DNA from: S015-6 sp964384945
GTDB lineage: Bacteria > Desulfobacterota > DSWW01
Length of the DNA stretch: 64,000 bases
NCBI GenBank assembly: GCA_964384945.1
Contig: CAYLMK010000025.1
Span: forward strand, 12,872 to 76,871
Reading direction: 5' to 3'
The notes beneath the pieces were generated by a model. That model saw only the letters and a program-made list of their open reading frames with translations. It was not told the origin of the DNA and did not search any database. The translations under genes were made by a program, and so were the position numbers. Every line of letters starts with the position of its first letter. The first letter of the stretch is position 1. This document shows positions 8,020-16,229 of the stretch, piece after piece.

Positions 8020-9163
8020 AGAATTCCTTCACGGCCGCGACCACCCTGGCCACCTCGGCCTCGGACATCTCGAAGTAGAGCGGCAGCCGGAGCAGCCTGC
8101 GGCTCAGGTCTTCCGTCACCTCCAGCGAGCCGCCCGGCCGGCCGTATTTCCTGCCTGCCGGAGAAGAGTGGAGGGGCACGTAGTGAATCACGGCCAGGAT
8201 TCCCCGGGCGTCCAGATGAGCGATCAGGCGTGCGCGCTCCTCGGCCGTGCGAGCGATCAGGTAGAACAGGTGCCCGTTGGACACGCCGTCCTCTGCCCGG
8301 GAGGGCAGGCGGATCCGTCCCTCCTCCTCGAGAGGGCGCAGGGATCGGTGATAGAGATCGAAGATGCGGCGCCTGGCCGCGATGATCTTCCCGGCCTGTT
8401 CGAGTTGGGCGAACAGGAAGGCCCCCACCATCTCGCCCGGCAGATAGGACGATCCGATATCGATCCAGGTGTAGTGGTCTGTCTTGCCCGCAAAGAACCG
8501 GCTTCGGTTCGTCCCCTTTTCACGAATGATCTCCGCCCTCTCGGCCAGCGCGGGATCGTTGACGAGCAAGGCCCCTCCCTCTCCGCTGATGATGTTCTTG
8601 GTCTCGTGAAAGCTCAGGCAGCCCAGGTGCCCCACGGTACCGAGGAAGCGGTCCTTGTACGTGGAGAGCAGGGCCTGGGCCGCGTCCTCGACCACCCACA
8701 GGCCGCCTCGGCGGGCAATGCCCATGATTTCGTCCATGGCGCAGGCCCCGCCCGCATAATGCATCGGCACGACGGCCCTTGTCCTGGGCGTGATCGCCTC
8801 CCCGATCTTCCGCTCGTCCAGGTTGAGCGTATCGGGCCGGATGTCCACAAAGACGGGGCATGCCCCGCGCAGAACGAAGGCATTGGCCGTGGAGACAAAG
8901 GTGAAGGAAGGCATGATCACCTCGTCCCCGGGCCGGATGTCGCACAGGATGGCCGCCATCTCGAGCGCGGCCGTGCACGAGTGGGTCAGCAGGGCCTTGG
9001 CGCAGCCAAGGGTCTGCTCCAGCCAGGCATGGCAGCGTTTCGTGAAGGGTCCGTCCCCGGAAAGGTGGGAAGAGACCATGACGGACTGCGCGATATAGTA
9101 CAGCTCCTTTCCGACGATGAAGGGCTTGTTGAACGGGATTCTCTTCTCTTCTTTGCGGTCCAG
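8003..9163 (-). CDS. wecE: WecE/RffA-like sugar aminotransferase (DegT/DnrJ family) with non-canonical start
   Basis: A PLP-dependent aminotransferase resembling dTDP-4-amino-4,6-dideoxygalactose transaminase: GDGPFTKRCHAWLEQ, LLTHSCTAALEMAA, PSFTFVSTANAFVLRGA, FVDIRPDTLNLDE, VVEDAAQ and the lysine loop SFHETKNIISGEGGA. It should aminate a 4-keto nucleotide sugar for a surface glycan. The first ATG is at 9079, but homology clearly extends upstream (RIPFNKPFIVGKEL matches the RffA N-terminus). No in-frame ATG, GTG or TTG exists between 9079 and an in-frame stop near 9215. I therefore place the start at CTG 9163, about 7 bp after an AGGGGG SD, giving 386 residues against about 376 for RffA. The symbol reflects similarity, not a proven substrate. 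Confidence 0.85.
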   Translation of the reverse strand: MDRKEEKRIPFNKPFIVGKELYYIAQSVMVSSHLSGDGPFTKRCHAWLEQTLGCAKALLTHSCTAALEMAAILCDIRPGDEVIMPSFTFVSTANAFVLRGACPVFVDIRPDTLNLDERKIGEAITPRTRAVVPMHYAGGACAMDEIMGIARRGGLWVVEDAAQALLSTYKDRFLGTVGHLGCLSFHETKNIISGEGGALLVNDPALAERAEIIREKGTNRSRFFAGKTDHYTWIDIGSSYLPGEMVGAFLFAQLEQAGKIIAARRRIFDLYHRSLRPLEEEGRIRLPSRAEDGVSNGHLFYLIARTAEERARLIAHLDARGILAVIHYVPLHSSPAGRKYGRPGGSLEVTEDLSRRLLRLPLYFEMSEAEVARVVAAVKEFYAGLG

Positions 9164-9212
9164 GATGTCCCCCCTTCTCCCCGGCCGGGGCTGTCGAGGA
9201 ACGCGGTCTGCG

Positions 9213-11000
9213 TCAGGACCCGAATTTCAGGAGAAACACAACGAGGCCCGCGCCCCTCGCATCCCGGAAATCATGGGCGGGCACAAGCCGCACGCCTCGG
9301 TCCGGCGCGATCCGGCGGGCAAGATAGGATTCCCACAAGGATTTCCAGCGCCATGTGTCCTCTGCACCGCTCGTCCTGAGCACCAGAAGCGCCTGCGGGT
9401 TGTCGATCAGCCAGGCCAGGAAGGCGTGCCCGTCCGCCAGGCCCATCTCCCGCAGGGTGGAGACGAACCGCGGAGAATGTACGCCCCACCCGGCCGGGAA
9501 CACCCTGAGATCCGTGTAGTCGGAGAACTCCCGCAACGGGTGCACGTACTCCGCGCCCAGACCGCTTACCGGGTTCATCACGACGAGCAGGGGGTCCGAG
9601 ACGGAGCCTGCACCCTTTACCCCGGAGAGGGCCTTGTGCATGGAGGCCTTCTCGGCCTCGGATCCCTTGAGCAGGGCGACGGCCATCCTCCCCTGCGCAT
9701 GCGCCTGTCCCCACGTGAGCAGGGACAGGGCCAGGCCCACCGCGGGGAGCACCCTCCTGCGCGCCGGACCGCCCCGGGACAGGGCCCTTCCCTCGCCTCC
9801 CTTCTCGTGAAAAAACAGAAAGCACAACCCGAAGAAATAGGCCGACAGAGGGACGAAGAGGCGGGGCACGAACCGGAAGCACATGATGTACAGGATGCCG
9901 GATGCGACGAACGCGAGGGCGAGGCAAATCTTCAGCCCCCTGCCTCTCGACAGGCTCGACAAATGCTCGAGTCGGTAGACCAGGACGGACAAGGTCCCGA
10001 AGACCAGGGCGAGGGCGTAGTGGTGCCCCATGCGGAACTGCCGCCGGAGCCCTTCGAGCCCCATGCCGAGCAGGGAACCCGCCTTTCCCGGATCATTTGC
10101 GGCCAGGAACGCGCGGAGCGAGCGCGCATTGAACCGCTGGTTGTCGTAGAGAATCCAGGATTTGTAAAAGACATAGTCTTCCCGCGACCATCCCGCCTTC
10201 TGTAAGGCCGTTTCCGTCGTCTCTCCATGGTAGCCTCCCTGCACCGTGTCGTGGAACCGGGCCCGGAGACGACTGTACTCCACGTAAGCCTTGTATTCCT
10301 CCGAACTCGAAGAATGAAAAAGCGCCCTGTCGCCCGCCACGACGAGCCCGACGGCCGCCACGAACGGGATCGCACCTCTCAGCCACCCCCTCCGCAGGAA
10401 CAGGAGGATCGGTGCCCCGAGGGACGCTGCGTAAAGGACCATGCGCCAGCGAAGCAGGAAGGCGACCAGAAACCCGAGGGCGAGCGCCCCTGCGTACCAC
10501 CGGGGATTCCTCGCGGGGCACTCGCCCCGCACGGCCCATTCCAGGACGCACAGCAGGACCCCGCATTCCAGCAGCAGGGCGGCCGAGGTGAATCCGGCAA
10601 AGGCGAAAACGTGAAAAAAGAGGGTCCCGAGCAGGGGCAGCGCGAGGAGGAGGGACGCCCCGCGGGCCGACCGGAACAGCACGCCGAGCATCAACGCCAT
10701 GCCACAAAGGGCGGAGCCGTAAATGAACAGCCCATACCAGGGGACGCCGGGAAGACGGGCGTAAAGAAAGCAGAGGATCGAGCCGAGCGTCCAGCTCACG
10801 AGCGGCTGCAGGGGGTCGGTGGCGAACCCGCTGCGCGGGCTGAACCGGGCGATCAGCCCGAAATCGTCGTTTGCCTCGTAGCGGACCGGCAGGAAGGAAA
10901 GGATGAGGAAGAGAAAGACGGCAGCGCACAGCAGGCCCTTGACGAAACCGAACCTTTCCGCGGCGCTTCCGCTTTTCTCTGCCACCGCACCGATCCTCAT
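9213..11000 (-). CDS. polytopic membrane protein of the glycan operon, function unknown
   Basis: I take the ATG at 11000 (MRIGAVAEK), which overlaps the stop of the acyltransferase gene as ATGA, rather than a longer frame inside that gene. The 595-residue product has roughly ten hydrophobic segments in its first 430 residues, beginning with GLLCAAVFLFLILSFLPV, then a soluble C-terminal part. The sequence YEANDDFGLIARFS after the first helix places an acidic DD motif in the first external loop, as in many lipid-linked-sugar-dependent GT-C transferases and polymerases. It could be a Wzy-like polymerase or a GT-C glycosyltransferase. I recognise no specific family, so the role is inferred from context only. 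Confidence 0.8.
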   Translation of the reverse strand: MRIGAVAEKSGSAAERFGFVKGLLCAAVFLFLILSFLPVRYEANDDFGLIARFSPRSGFATDPLQPLVSWTLGSILCFLYARLPGVPWYGLFIYGSALCGMALMLGVLFRSARGASLLLALPLLGTLFFHVFAFAGFTSAALLLECGVLLCVLEWAVRGECPARNPRWYAGALALGFLVAFLLRWRMVLYAASLGAPILLFLRRGWLRGAIPFVAAVGLVVAGDRALFHSSSSEEYKAYVEYSRLRARFHDTVQGGYHGETTETALQKAGWSREDYVFYKSWILYDNQRFNARSLRAFLAANDPGKAGSLLGMGLEGLRRQFRMGHHYALALVFGTLSVLVYRLEHLSSLSRGRGLKICLALAFVASGILYIMCFRFVPRLFVPLSAYFFGLCFLFFHEKGGEGRALSRGGPARRRVLPAVGLALSLLTWGQAHAQGRMAVALLKGSEAEKASMHKALSGVKGAGSVSDPLLVVMNPVSGLGAEYVHPLREFSDYTDLRVFPAGWGVHSPRFVSTLREMGLADGHAFLAWLIDNPQALLVLRTSGAEDTWRWKSLWESYLARRIAPDRGVRLVPAHDFRDARGAGLVVFLLKFGS

Positions 11001-11650
11001 TCCTCGAAGGAGAGCGCTCTCTTGACGACGGCAGGCACCCCGGCAATCAGCACGTCGTCCGGCACGTCTCTGGTAACCACCGATCCGGCCGCCGTCTGCA
11101 CGTTCCTTCCCACGCGGACACCGTCGACCGAGGTCGTGGCGATTCCGAGAAAGCAACACTCCCCTACCTCCGCGCGGCCGGCAAGGTTGACGGCGGGCCC
11201 GACAAACGTGTGGGGACCGATCTTCACGTGATGCGAGACGAAGCAGCGGGAAGAAAGGAGCACGTTCTCGGCAATCCGGGCGTGCATGTCGACCGTGCAG
11301 TCGACCAGCACGATGGCTCCCGGCCCGAGAAGGGCCGACTTCTCCACGTAGGAGCTTGGATGAACGAAGACGGGCATCGGGACGCCTTGCCCCTGCAAAG
11401 CCTCGAAGATCTTCTTTCGAAATCTCCTGTGCCTGTATCCGATCGCGATCGCCGCGGCGTCGAAGGCACCCTTCCGGAAGAGGGCCGGAATCTGGCCCGT
11501 ACCGCCCAGGATGGGCCGGTCGCCCTTGACCGTGCCCGGCGCCTCGAAGTCGTCAAACAAGCCGACCACGCGGCCGAACCCGGTGTTCTCGAAGTAGTGG
11601 ACCAGGCGGTCGCTCAATTCACCGGACCCGACCATGGCAAGTCTCTGCAT
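10997..11650 (-). CDS. NeuD/PglD-like sugar O/N-acyltransferase (left-handed beta-helix)
   Basis: A 217-residue protein with the two-part layout of NeuD/PglD enzymes. An N-terminal Rossmann-like part (LAMVGSGELSDRLVHYFENTG) binds the nucleotide sugar, and residues about 95-205 are hexapeptide repeats ([LIV]GxxxX) for acyl-CoA binding. The repeats include SSRCFVSHHVKIGPHTFVGPAVNLAG, where the SHH histidine pair is the likely catalytic region, and the C-terminal VGRNVQTAAGSVVTRDVPDDVLIAGVPA. With the adjacent WecE-like aminotransferase it would make an N-acylated amino sugar: amination first, acylation second. It is the fifth gene in the operon. Confidence 0.88.
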   Translation of the reverse strand: MQRLAMVGSGELSDRLVHYFENTGFGRVVGLFDDFEAPGTVKGDRPILGGTGQIPALFRKGAFDAAAIAIGYRHRRFRKKIFEALQGQGVPMPVFVHPSSYVEKSALLGPGAIVLVDCTVDMHARIAENVLLSSRCFVSHHVKIGPHTFVGPAVNLAGRAEVGECCFLGIATTSVDGVRVGRNVQTAAGSVVTRDVPDDVLIAGVPAVVKRALSFEE

Positions 11651-11680
11651 CGCTCACCCCGCGAAAAGCGCAGCCCCGCT

Positions 11681-12610
11681 CTACACTTCCTTTTCCCGTA
11701 TGAGGTACTGCGGGGCGTGATAGACCTCCTGCGTGATGCGAAGCAGGTACTCTCCGATGATACCGAGGGAAAACATGACGGCGCCCGAGAAGAACAGGAC
11801 CAGCAGCACGAGGGTCATCCATCCCGGAACCGTGATGCGCCCGAGGAAGAAGAGCGTGAGATAGTACACGCCCAGGGACAGGGCCATGAACATGCTGAGC
11901 AGCCCCATGAGAAAGACCGCCTTCAGGGGAAGCGTGCTGTGATACAGAACGCCGTGGAAGAAATGCCGTATCAGCTTGGCTGCCGTGTACGTGGTCTTTC
12001 CGTAACGCCTCGGCAGGTGCTTCACGGTGATGTTGCCGATCCTGTCCGTGACGTTCAGCACCAGCAGGCCCACCGCCGGGTTCGGCGTGCGCATGGGAAG
12101 GATATTTTCAACCACCTCTTTCCGCAGAATCCGGAAATTGCTCATCTGAAAGGCCGGATCGCGCCGAAAAACGAAGGAGACCAGGCGGCGGTAGGCGAGG
12201 CTTCCCGCATTCCTCAGCCGGGATTGTCTCCTGACCTCCGGCGTCCCGCAAACCATGTCGAGCCCCGTGCGTCGGATCTCCTCGATCAACCGCGGAATCT
12301 CCTCCGGCGGATTCTGCAGGTCGTCATCGAGCGTGATGACGTAGTCGCCCGAGGCGAAGGAAAACCCGCACATCAGGGCGTTGTGCTGACCGAAGTTTCT
12401 CATGAGCCGGACGATCTTCACCCGCTTGTCGCCCTCGCGGAGCGATTTCATGACCTCCCAGCTCCGGTCCCCGCCTCCGTCCTCGACCAGGATCAGCTCG
12501 TAGTCGCCCCGGCTCCCCGAGAACGTCTTGTCGATGCGCTCGTAAAGCTCCCGCAGCGACCGCTCGCTCTTGTAGACCGGGACCACAATCGAGTACAGCT
12601 CTCTCTTCAC
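11681..12610 (-). CDS. GT2 glycosyltransferase, ArnC/DPM1-like, with two C-terminal membrane helices
   Basis: A 309-residue family 2 glycosyltransferase. The N-terminal GT-A domain has YSIVVPVYKSERSL, LILVEDGGGDRSW, RNFGQHNALMCGF and the LDDDLQNPPEEIP donor/metal motif. Two hydrophobic hairpin helices follow (about 225-255 and 265-290), as in ArnC and GtrB enzymes that load sugars onto undecaprenyl phosphate. The start is a GTG (KRELYS after it), 3 bp after the stop of the DUF849 gene. It likely makes a polyprenyl-phosphate-linked sugar for a GT-C enzyme such as the membrane proteins encoded in the same operon. The donor sugar is unknown. Confidence 0.9.
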   Translation of the reverse strand: MKRELYSIVVPVYKSERSLRELYERIDKTFSGSRGDYELILVEDGGGDRSWEVMKSLREGDKRVKIVRLMRNFGQHNALMCGFSFASGDYVITLDDDLQNPPEEIPRLIEEIRRTGLDMVCGTPEVRRQSRLRNAGSLAYRRLVSFVFRRDPAFQMSNFRILRKEVVENILPMRTPNPAVGLLVLNVTDRIGNITVKHLPRRYGKTTYTAAKLIRHFFHGVLYHSTLPLKAVFLMGLLSMFMALSLGVYYLTLFFLGRITVPGWMTLVLLVLFFSGAVMFSLGIIGEYLLRITQEVYHAPQYLIREKEV

Positions 12611-12613
12611 GAT

Positions 12614-13450
12614 TCAGACCCCAAGGCGTTCCCGCAAGGCCTTGCACGAGTACGGCCGCCGCCCCATGGCCTTGCCGATCTCCAGCACCCTTGCCACGAG
12701 GTCGCGGTTGGAGGCGAGCCGCGTACGGCCCTCATCGTACCATATGTTGTCCTCCAGCCCCACCCGCACCCCGCCGCCTGCAACGATGGCCATCGCGTTC
12801 ATGCGAAGCTGGGAGTCGCCCACGCCTCCGACCGACCAGATCGATCCCTCCGGAAGCTCGTTGATCATCAGGCCGAGGGAGAGCATGTTCGCCTGCGCGC
12901 AGGCGATGTTGCCCAGGATCAGATTGAAATAGTAAGGCGGCCGGACCCATCCCTTCCGGATGAGGTACTTCGCGTAATTGATCATGCCGAGATCGAAGGC
13001 CTCGAGTTCCGGGCGGATGCCCTTTTGCTTCATCTTCGCGGCCAGGGCCTGGATCATCTCCGGGCTGTTCACGCTGGCCTGCGTGTTGAAATTGAGCGAG
13101 CTCAGCGTCAGACTCCCGAAATCCGGCTTCAGCCCGCCCTCCAGCTCCAGGACCTCGGACCGCTTTTCGAACTCGAAGAAGTTCCTGCCGCTCGTCGAGA
13201 CGCCGATCACAAGGCCCTTGTTCTTCTTGCGGATGCCGTGGATGATCTCGGCGTAGACTTCCTTCCTGTAGGTGGGCAGGCCGGTCTCCGCCTCCCGGGC
13301 ATGCAGGTGCACCATGTTCGCGCCCATCTCGGCGGCCTCGAGCACCTGTTCCACGATCTCTTCGGGCGTAACCGGAACTTGCGCCGTCATCTCCTTGGTG
13401 GGGATGAGACCGGTCGGGGTGAAGTTGACGATCAGGTCTTCTGTCATCAT
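12614..13450 (-). CDS. DUF849 / BKACE-family beta-keto acid cleavage enzyme
   Basis: A 278-residue DUF849 protein. Family members (Kce and other BKACE enzymes) are Zn-dependent TIM barrels that condense a beta-keto acid with acetyl-CoA and split it to acetoacetate plus an acyl-CoA. Hallmarks are NFTPTGLIPTK at the first strand, QVPVTPEEIVEQVLEAAEMGANMVHLHARE with the metal histidines His48 and His50, and a C-terminal VRVGLEDNIW glutamate strand. It sits inside a glycan operon between WbqC and a GT2 gene, with a 4-bp start overlap and a 3-bp gap, an unexpected place for a catabolic enzyme. The substrate is unknown and may be a keto-acid precursor or a keto sugar acid. Confidence 0.9.
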   Translation of the reverse strand: MMTEDLIVNFTPTGLIPTKEMTAQVPVTPEEIVEQVLEAAEMGANMVHLHAREAETGLPTYRKEVYAEIIHGIRKKNKGLVIGVSTSGRNFFEFEKRSEVLELEGGLKPDFGSLTLSSLNFNTQASVNSPEMIQALAAKMKQKGIRPELEAFDLGMINYAKYLIRKGWVRPPYYFNLILGNIACAQANMLSLGLMINELPEGSIWSVGGVGDSQLRMNAMAIVAGGGVRVGLEDNIWYDEGRTRLASNRDLVARVLEIGKAMGRRPYSCKALRERLGV

Positions 13451-14184
13451 CCTTGCCCTTCTTCACCGGACTTCGAGGCGCGCCCGAAGCTCAGCATGCA
13501 GGCCCTGGCCCCTTCACAGCCCTCGTTCAGAATCAGGTCGAGGACGCTCACTTCATGGATGAAGGGAGGGCAGTAGCGCTGAGCATACTGCGGATAGCCC
13601 GCGTAGTCCATCCAGGACACGCGAATCCCATGCTGCCGAAACCGATCCTCCTCCAGGTAAGCACGGGCGGACGGACCGGAAAGGTATTCCGAGGCCCCGG
13701 CCTGGCGGCAGAGGCGGACCAGGCGCTCGGTCTTTCCCTCGACCACGTCATAGTCCATGGACCGGGTGATTCGCGTCTCGATCCCGAGCAGTTCGGCAAG
13801 AGAACGGAGGAACCGGTCGTTGATGGGGCTCAGAAGGGTCTCTTCCCGACATTGCGCGTACAGATCACGAAGCACCTCGCGCATGGCCTCGAAAAAGGGG
13901 GCCTTCGCGTAGTTGCGGCAAATCGCCTTCCAGTGCCTGTCCGACCATGTTCGGTCGCTCACCATGACGTCCCGGGCCTTCTGATGAAACCTCCCCTTGA
14001 CCTTTACCGGAATCGTGAGCCAGGCCGTCCCCCCGGGCGTCTTGATCCTGTTGCGATTCCGCCAGCTGGCCCGGGAGTACTGGACGTCATCCAGCAGGAT
14101 GAACTCGTCGACCCTGTTGATGAGATCGAAATACCCCTTCCAAGGGATATAGCAGGATTGAACGATCGCTACGCGCTTTCCCAT
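13447..14184 (-). CDS. WbqC-like family protein
   Basis: A 245-residue protein starting MGKRVAIVQSCYIPWKGYFD, the signature opening of the WbqC family, followed by DEFILLDDVQYSRASWRNRNRIK and WLTIPVK. The ATG at 14184 follows a GGAAGG-type SD; a longer frame upstream would overlap the membrane-protein gene. WbqC-like proteins occur in O-antigen and glycan clusters but have no agreed reaction, and an acyl- or amino-sugar-modifying role has been proposed. It overlaps the DUF849 start by 4 bp, so the two products may act on related intermediates. The C-terminus RASKSGEEGQG is short and polar. Confidence 0.9.
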   Translation of the reverse strand: MGKRVAIVQSCYIPWKGYFDLINRVDEFILLDDVQYSRASWRNRNRIKTPGGTAWLTIPVKVKGRFHQKARDVMVSDRTWSDRHWKAICRNYAKAPFFEAMREVLRDLYAQCREETLLSPINDRFLRSLAELLGIETRITRSMDYDVVEGKTERLVRLCRQAGASEYLSGPSARAYLEEDRFRQHGIRVSWMDYAGYPQYAQRYCPPFIHEVSVLDLILNEGCEGARACMLSFGRASKSGEEGQG

Positions 14185-14218
14185 TCCACCTTCCGCGAAC
14201 CGGCCCCCGGGGACGCCT

Positions 14219-15961
14219 TCACCGCGGGGCGAGTCGTTTCTCGAGCCATTCGGAGGCGGCCCGGATCTCGGCCCGATGATGGGGGCACCGGAAACGCTCC
14301 CGCATGTCGGCCAGCACCCTTCGGGCGCTCTGCCAGTCCTGGATCCTCGTCGTGAACTCGAAAACAAACAGGGCCTGTGTGAAGTTCCGGATGCCTTCGA
14401 TCCCCTTGCCTGCCCGCGAGGCCCCCGTGCCGGGGATCGGAACCTCCCTTCTTGCAAAGACGACGGCCGAGGGGCCGTAGAAGGCGATCTTCCAGTCCGG
14501 GGCCTGGAGGAACCACAGGACCAGTTCTCGGCATTCGTACCGGACGCAGCACACCTCAAAAGGGAAGTCACGCAGGAACTCCCGAACCCCCCGCCCCGCG
14601 TGAAAGGCTCCGTACCGGTCCAGCCATGACTGAAAAGGGAACTGACGGGGATCGATCATGACCCGGGTCTCGGGCCACAGGGCCCACAGAAGGTAGCCCC
14701 CGCTCGTGTAGTCGTTCCCCAGCCGGTAGGCGGAAAGGCGGGTTCGGATGAACTCCGCCTCCTCGACCGGGTTCATGTACGAGATGCCGAAGCCGAGCCA
14801 TCTCGGGCCGTACGGCTTGCACACGGCGTCGAATCCGGCACGGCCCCCGAGGAAGAGGCAGCCCAGCGCAACCGCGCTCCCCATCGCAAGCCGGAGGCCC
14901 CTCGCTCCCGGCCAGGCCCATCCCGGCCTCGCGGCAAGCAGATGGACCGCGCTCAGCGAGAAGACGGGCGCCCAGAAGTAGGTCGCCCGCAGGAGGCGCG
15001 TGTAGAGGAAGCCGAAGGCCAGGTTGGCCAGCAGGATGGCCCAGTCGGGTCGCCCGCGCCTCAGATCGCGCGCCATCATGGCCAGCAGGAGAAGGCCTGC
15101 GAGGACCATGTAGCCCGCGTAGTGAAAGTGCGCCGCCCGCGGGTCGAGGGTGGAAAGATAGGCCTCGATGACTTGGAAATAGCCTTCCTCCTTGCCGAGC
15201 AGGGAGGTGAGCAGGTAGCCGGGATACCGCCACCCGTAAGGGGTCGCGAACATCGCCGGGCCGCTCAGGGCCAGGGCGAAGAAGAAATGCCGCCTCACGC
15301 GAGGGGAGACGGCCCGGGCGGGGGAGAAGAGCACGTTCAGCGCCTCGCCGACGCCGATGACGCACAGGAAGGCCGCCCCGAAGAGGAATCCGCCGTGGCT
15401 GTTCACCCAAACGAGCGCGAGCACGGGGAAGAGATAGCAGGTGAGCCGGCAATCCCCCTCGGCGGCCTTGATCCGCAGCCATACGAGAACGGTCAAGGTC
15501 ATGAGCACATAGGAGAAGATCTCCGGTTTGATGTATGCGGCGTTCTGCGACATGAGCACGCCCAGGAGCAAGATCAGCCAGGAGAGCGGGTGGTGCAGCA
15601 CGCCCGAGCGGCGGGCGTGGCAGCCGAAGGCCAGGACGAAGAGCAAGAGGCAGCCGTAACGGAACGCGAAGAGCAGGGGAAGGCCTCCCGCCTTGTAGAG
15701 CAGGTGCAAGAGGATCTCGGGAAGCCAGGCGCAGTAGATCGTGGGGCTCTCGGAAGGCGTCCAGGTGAAGGCCGTGTGGTCCGGCACGAGCGTCCGGTGT
15801 TCGATCAGCCACCGGCCGTAAGCCATCTGCCACCACAGGTCCCCGTCCCGAACCGGCTCCGCGAAGCGGATTCCCAGGGTCGCCAGCACCAAGACGCCGA
15901 GTGACCAGGCCCAGAACGGGTGCCACGGTTCCCTCTCTTCGCTCTTCATCGTAGCGGCCAT
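14219..15961 (-). CDS. large polytopic membrane protein, first gene of the glycan operon
   Basis: A 580-residue protein with about eleven membrane segments in residues 15-400 and a soluble C-terminal region of about 180 residues. It has the look of a GT-C-type membrane glycosyltransferase: an acidic first external loop (EPVRDGDLWWQMAYGRWL) directly after the first helix, then WLPEILLHLLYKAGG. The GDLWW and AWLPE motifs occur in a widespread uncharacterised family of bacterial membrane proteins in glycan clusters. The start could also be the Met five codons later. The promoter at 16037-16065 drives this gene and probably all eight genes down to 7033. Confidence 0.82.
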   Translation of the reverse strand: MAATMKSEEREPWHPFWAWSLGVLVLATLGIRFAEPVRDGDLWWQMAYGRWLIEHRTLVPDHTAFTWTPSESPTIYCAWLPEILLHLLYKAGGLPLLFAFRYGCLLLFVLAFGCHARRSGVLHHPLSWLILLLGVLMSQNAAYIKPEIFSYVLMTLTVLVWLRIKAAEGDCRLTCYLFPVLALVWVNSHGGFLFGAAFLCVIGVGEALNVLFSPARAVSPRVRRHFFFALALSGPAMFATPYGWRYPGYLLTSLLGKEEGYFQVIEAYLSTLDPRAAHFHYAGYMVLAGLLLLAMMARDLRRGRPDWAILLANLAFGFLYTRLLRATYFWAPVFSLSAVHLLAARPGWAWPGARGLRLAMGSAVALGCLFLGGRAGFDAVCKPYGPRWLGFGISYMNPVEEAEFIRTRLSAYRLGNDYTSGGYLLWALWPETRVMIDPRQFPFQSWLDRYGAFHAGRGVREFLRDFPFEVCCVRYECRELVLWFLQAPDWKIAFYGPSAVVFARREVPIPGTGASRAGKGIEGIRNFTQALFVFEFTTRIQDWQSARRVLADMRERFRCPHHRAEIRAASEWLEKRLAPR

Positions 15962-16036
15962 GGCCTCCGGGATCTTTCAGCGGAGATGAGGGGAAAAGGG
16001 GCCCTCCGGACAGGCCCGGCACGCCGGGCCAGCGTC

Positions 16037-16065
16037 ATCATAGCCCCCGCCAGGGGTCGTGTCGA
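16037..16065 (-). promoter_or_regulatory. strong sigma70-like promoter of the eight-gene glycan operon
   Basis: The minus strand reads TCGACA (16065-16060, five of six consensus bases), 17 bp, then TATGAT (16042-16037, five of six). The start point would be near 16030, giving a leader of about 70 nt. Just inside the transcript a perfect hairpin GCCCGG-N4-CCGGGC lies at 16014-16029, followed by a run of CCCC-TTTT-CCCC, which could affect early elongation. Confidence 0.62.
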
Positions 16066-16229
16066 GATTTTCCGTCCGCCATGACAAGTCGACAGGAGGT
16101 GTCAGGCATCAGGTTCCCACCCCCTGCCCCGTTTCAGCGTGACGGCTACGGAGAAAAAGGGCGTCCCTACACTTCAGACCGGAAACATTGCCTCGGGGTC
16201 ACGCCCGGCCACTTCCGCCTCCGTTTCCC

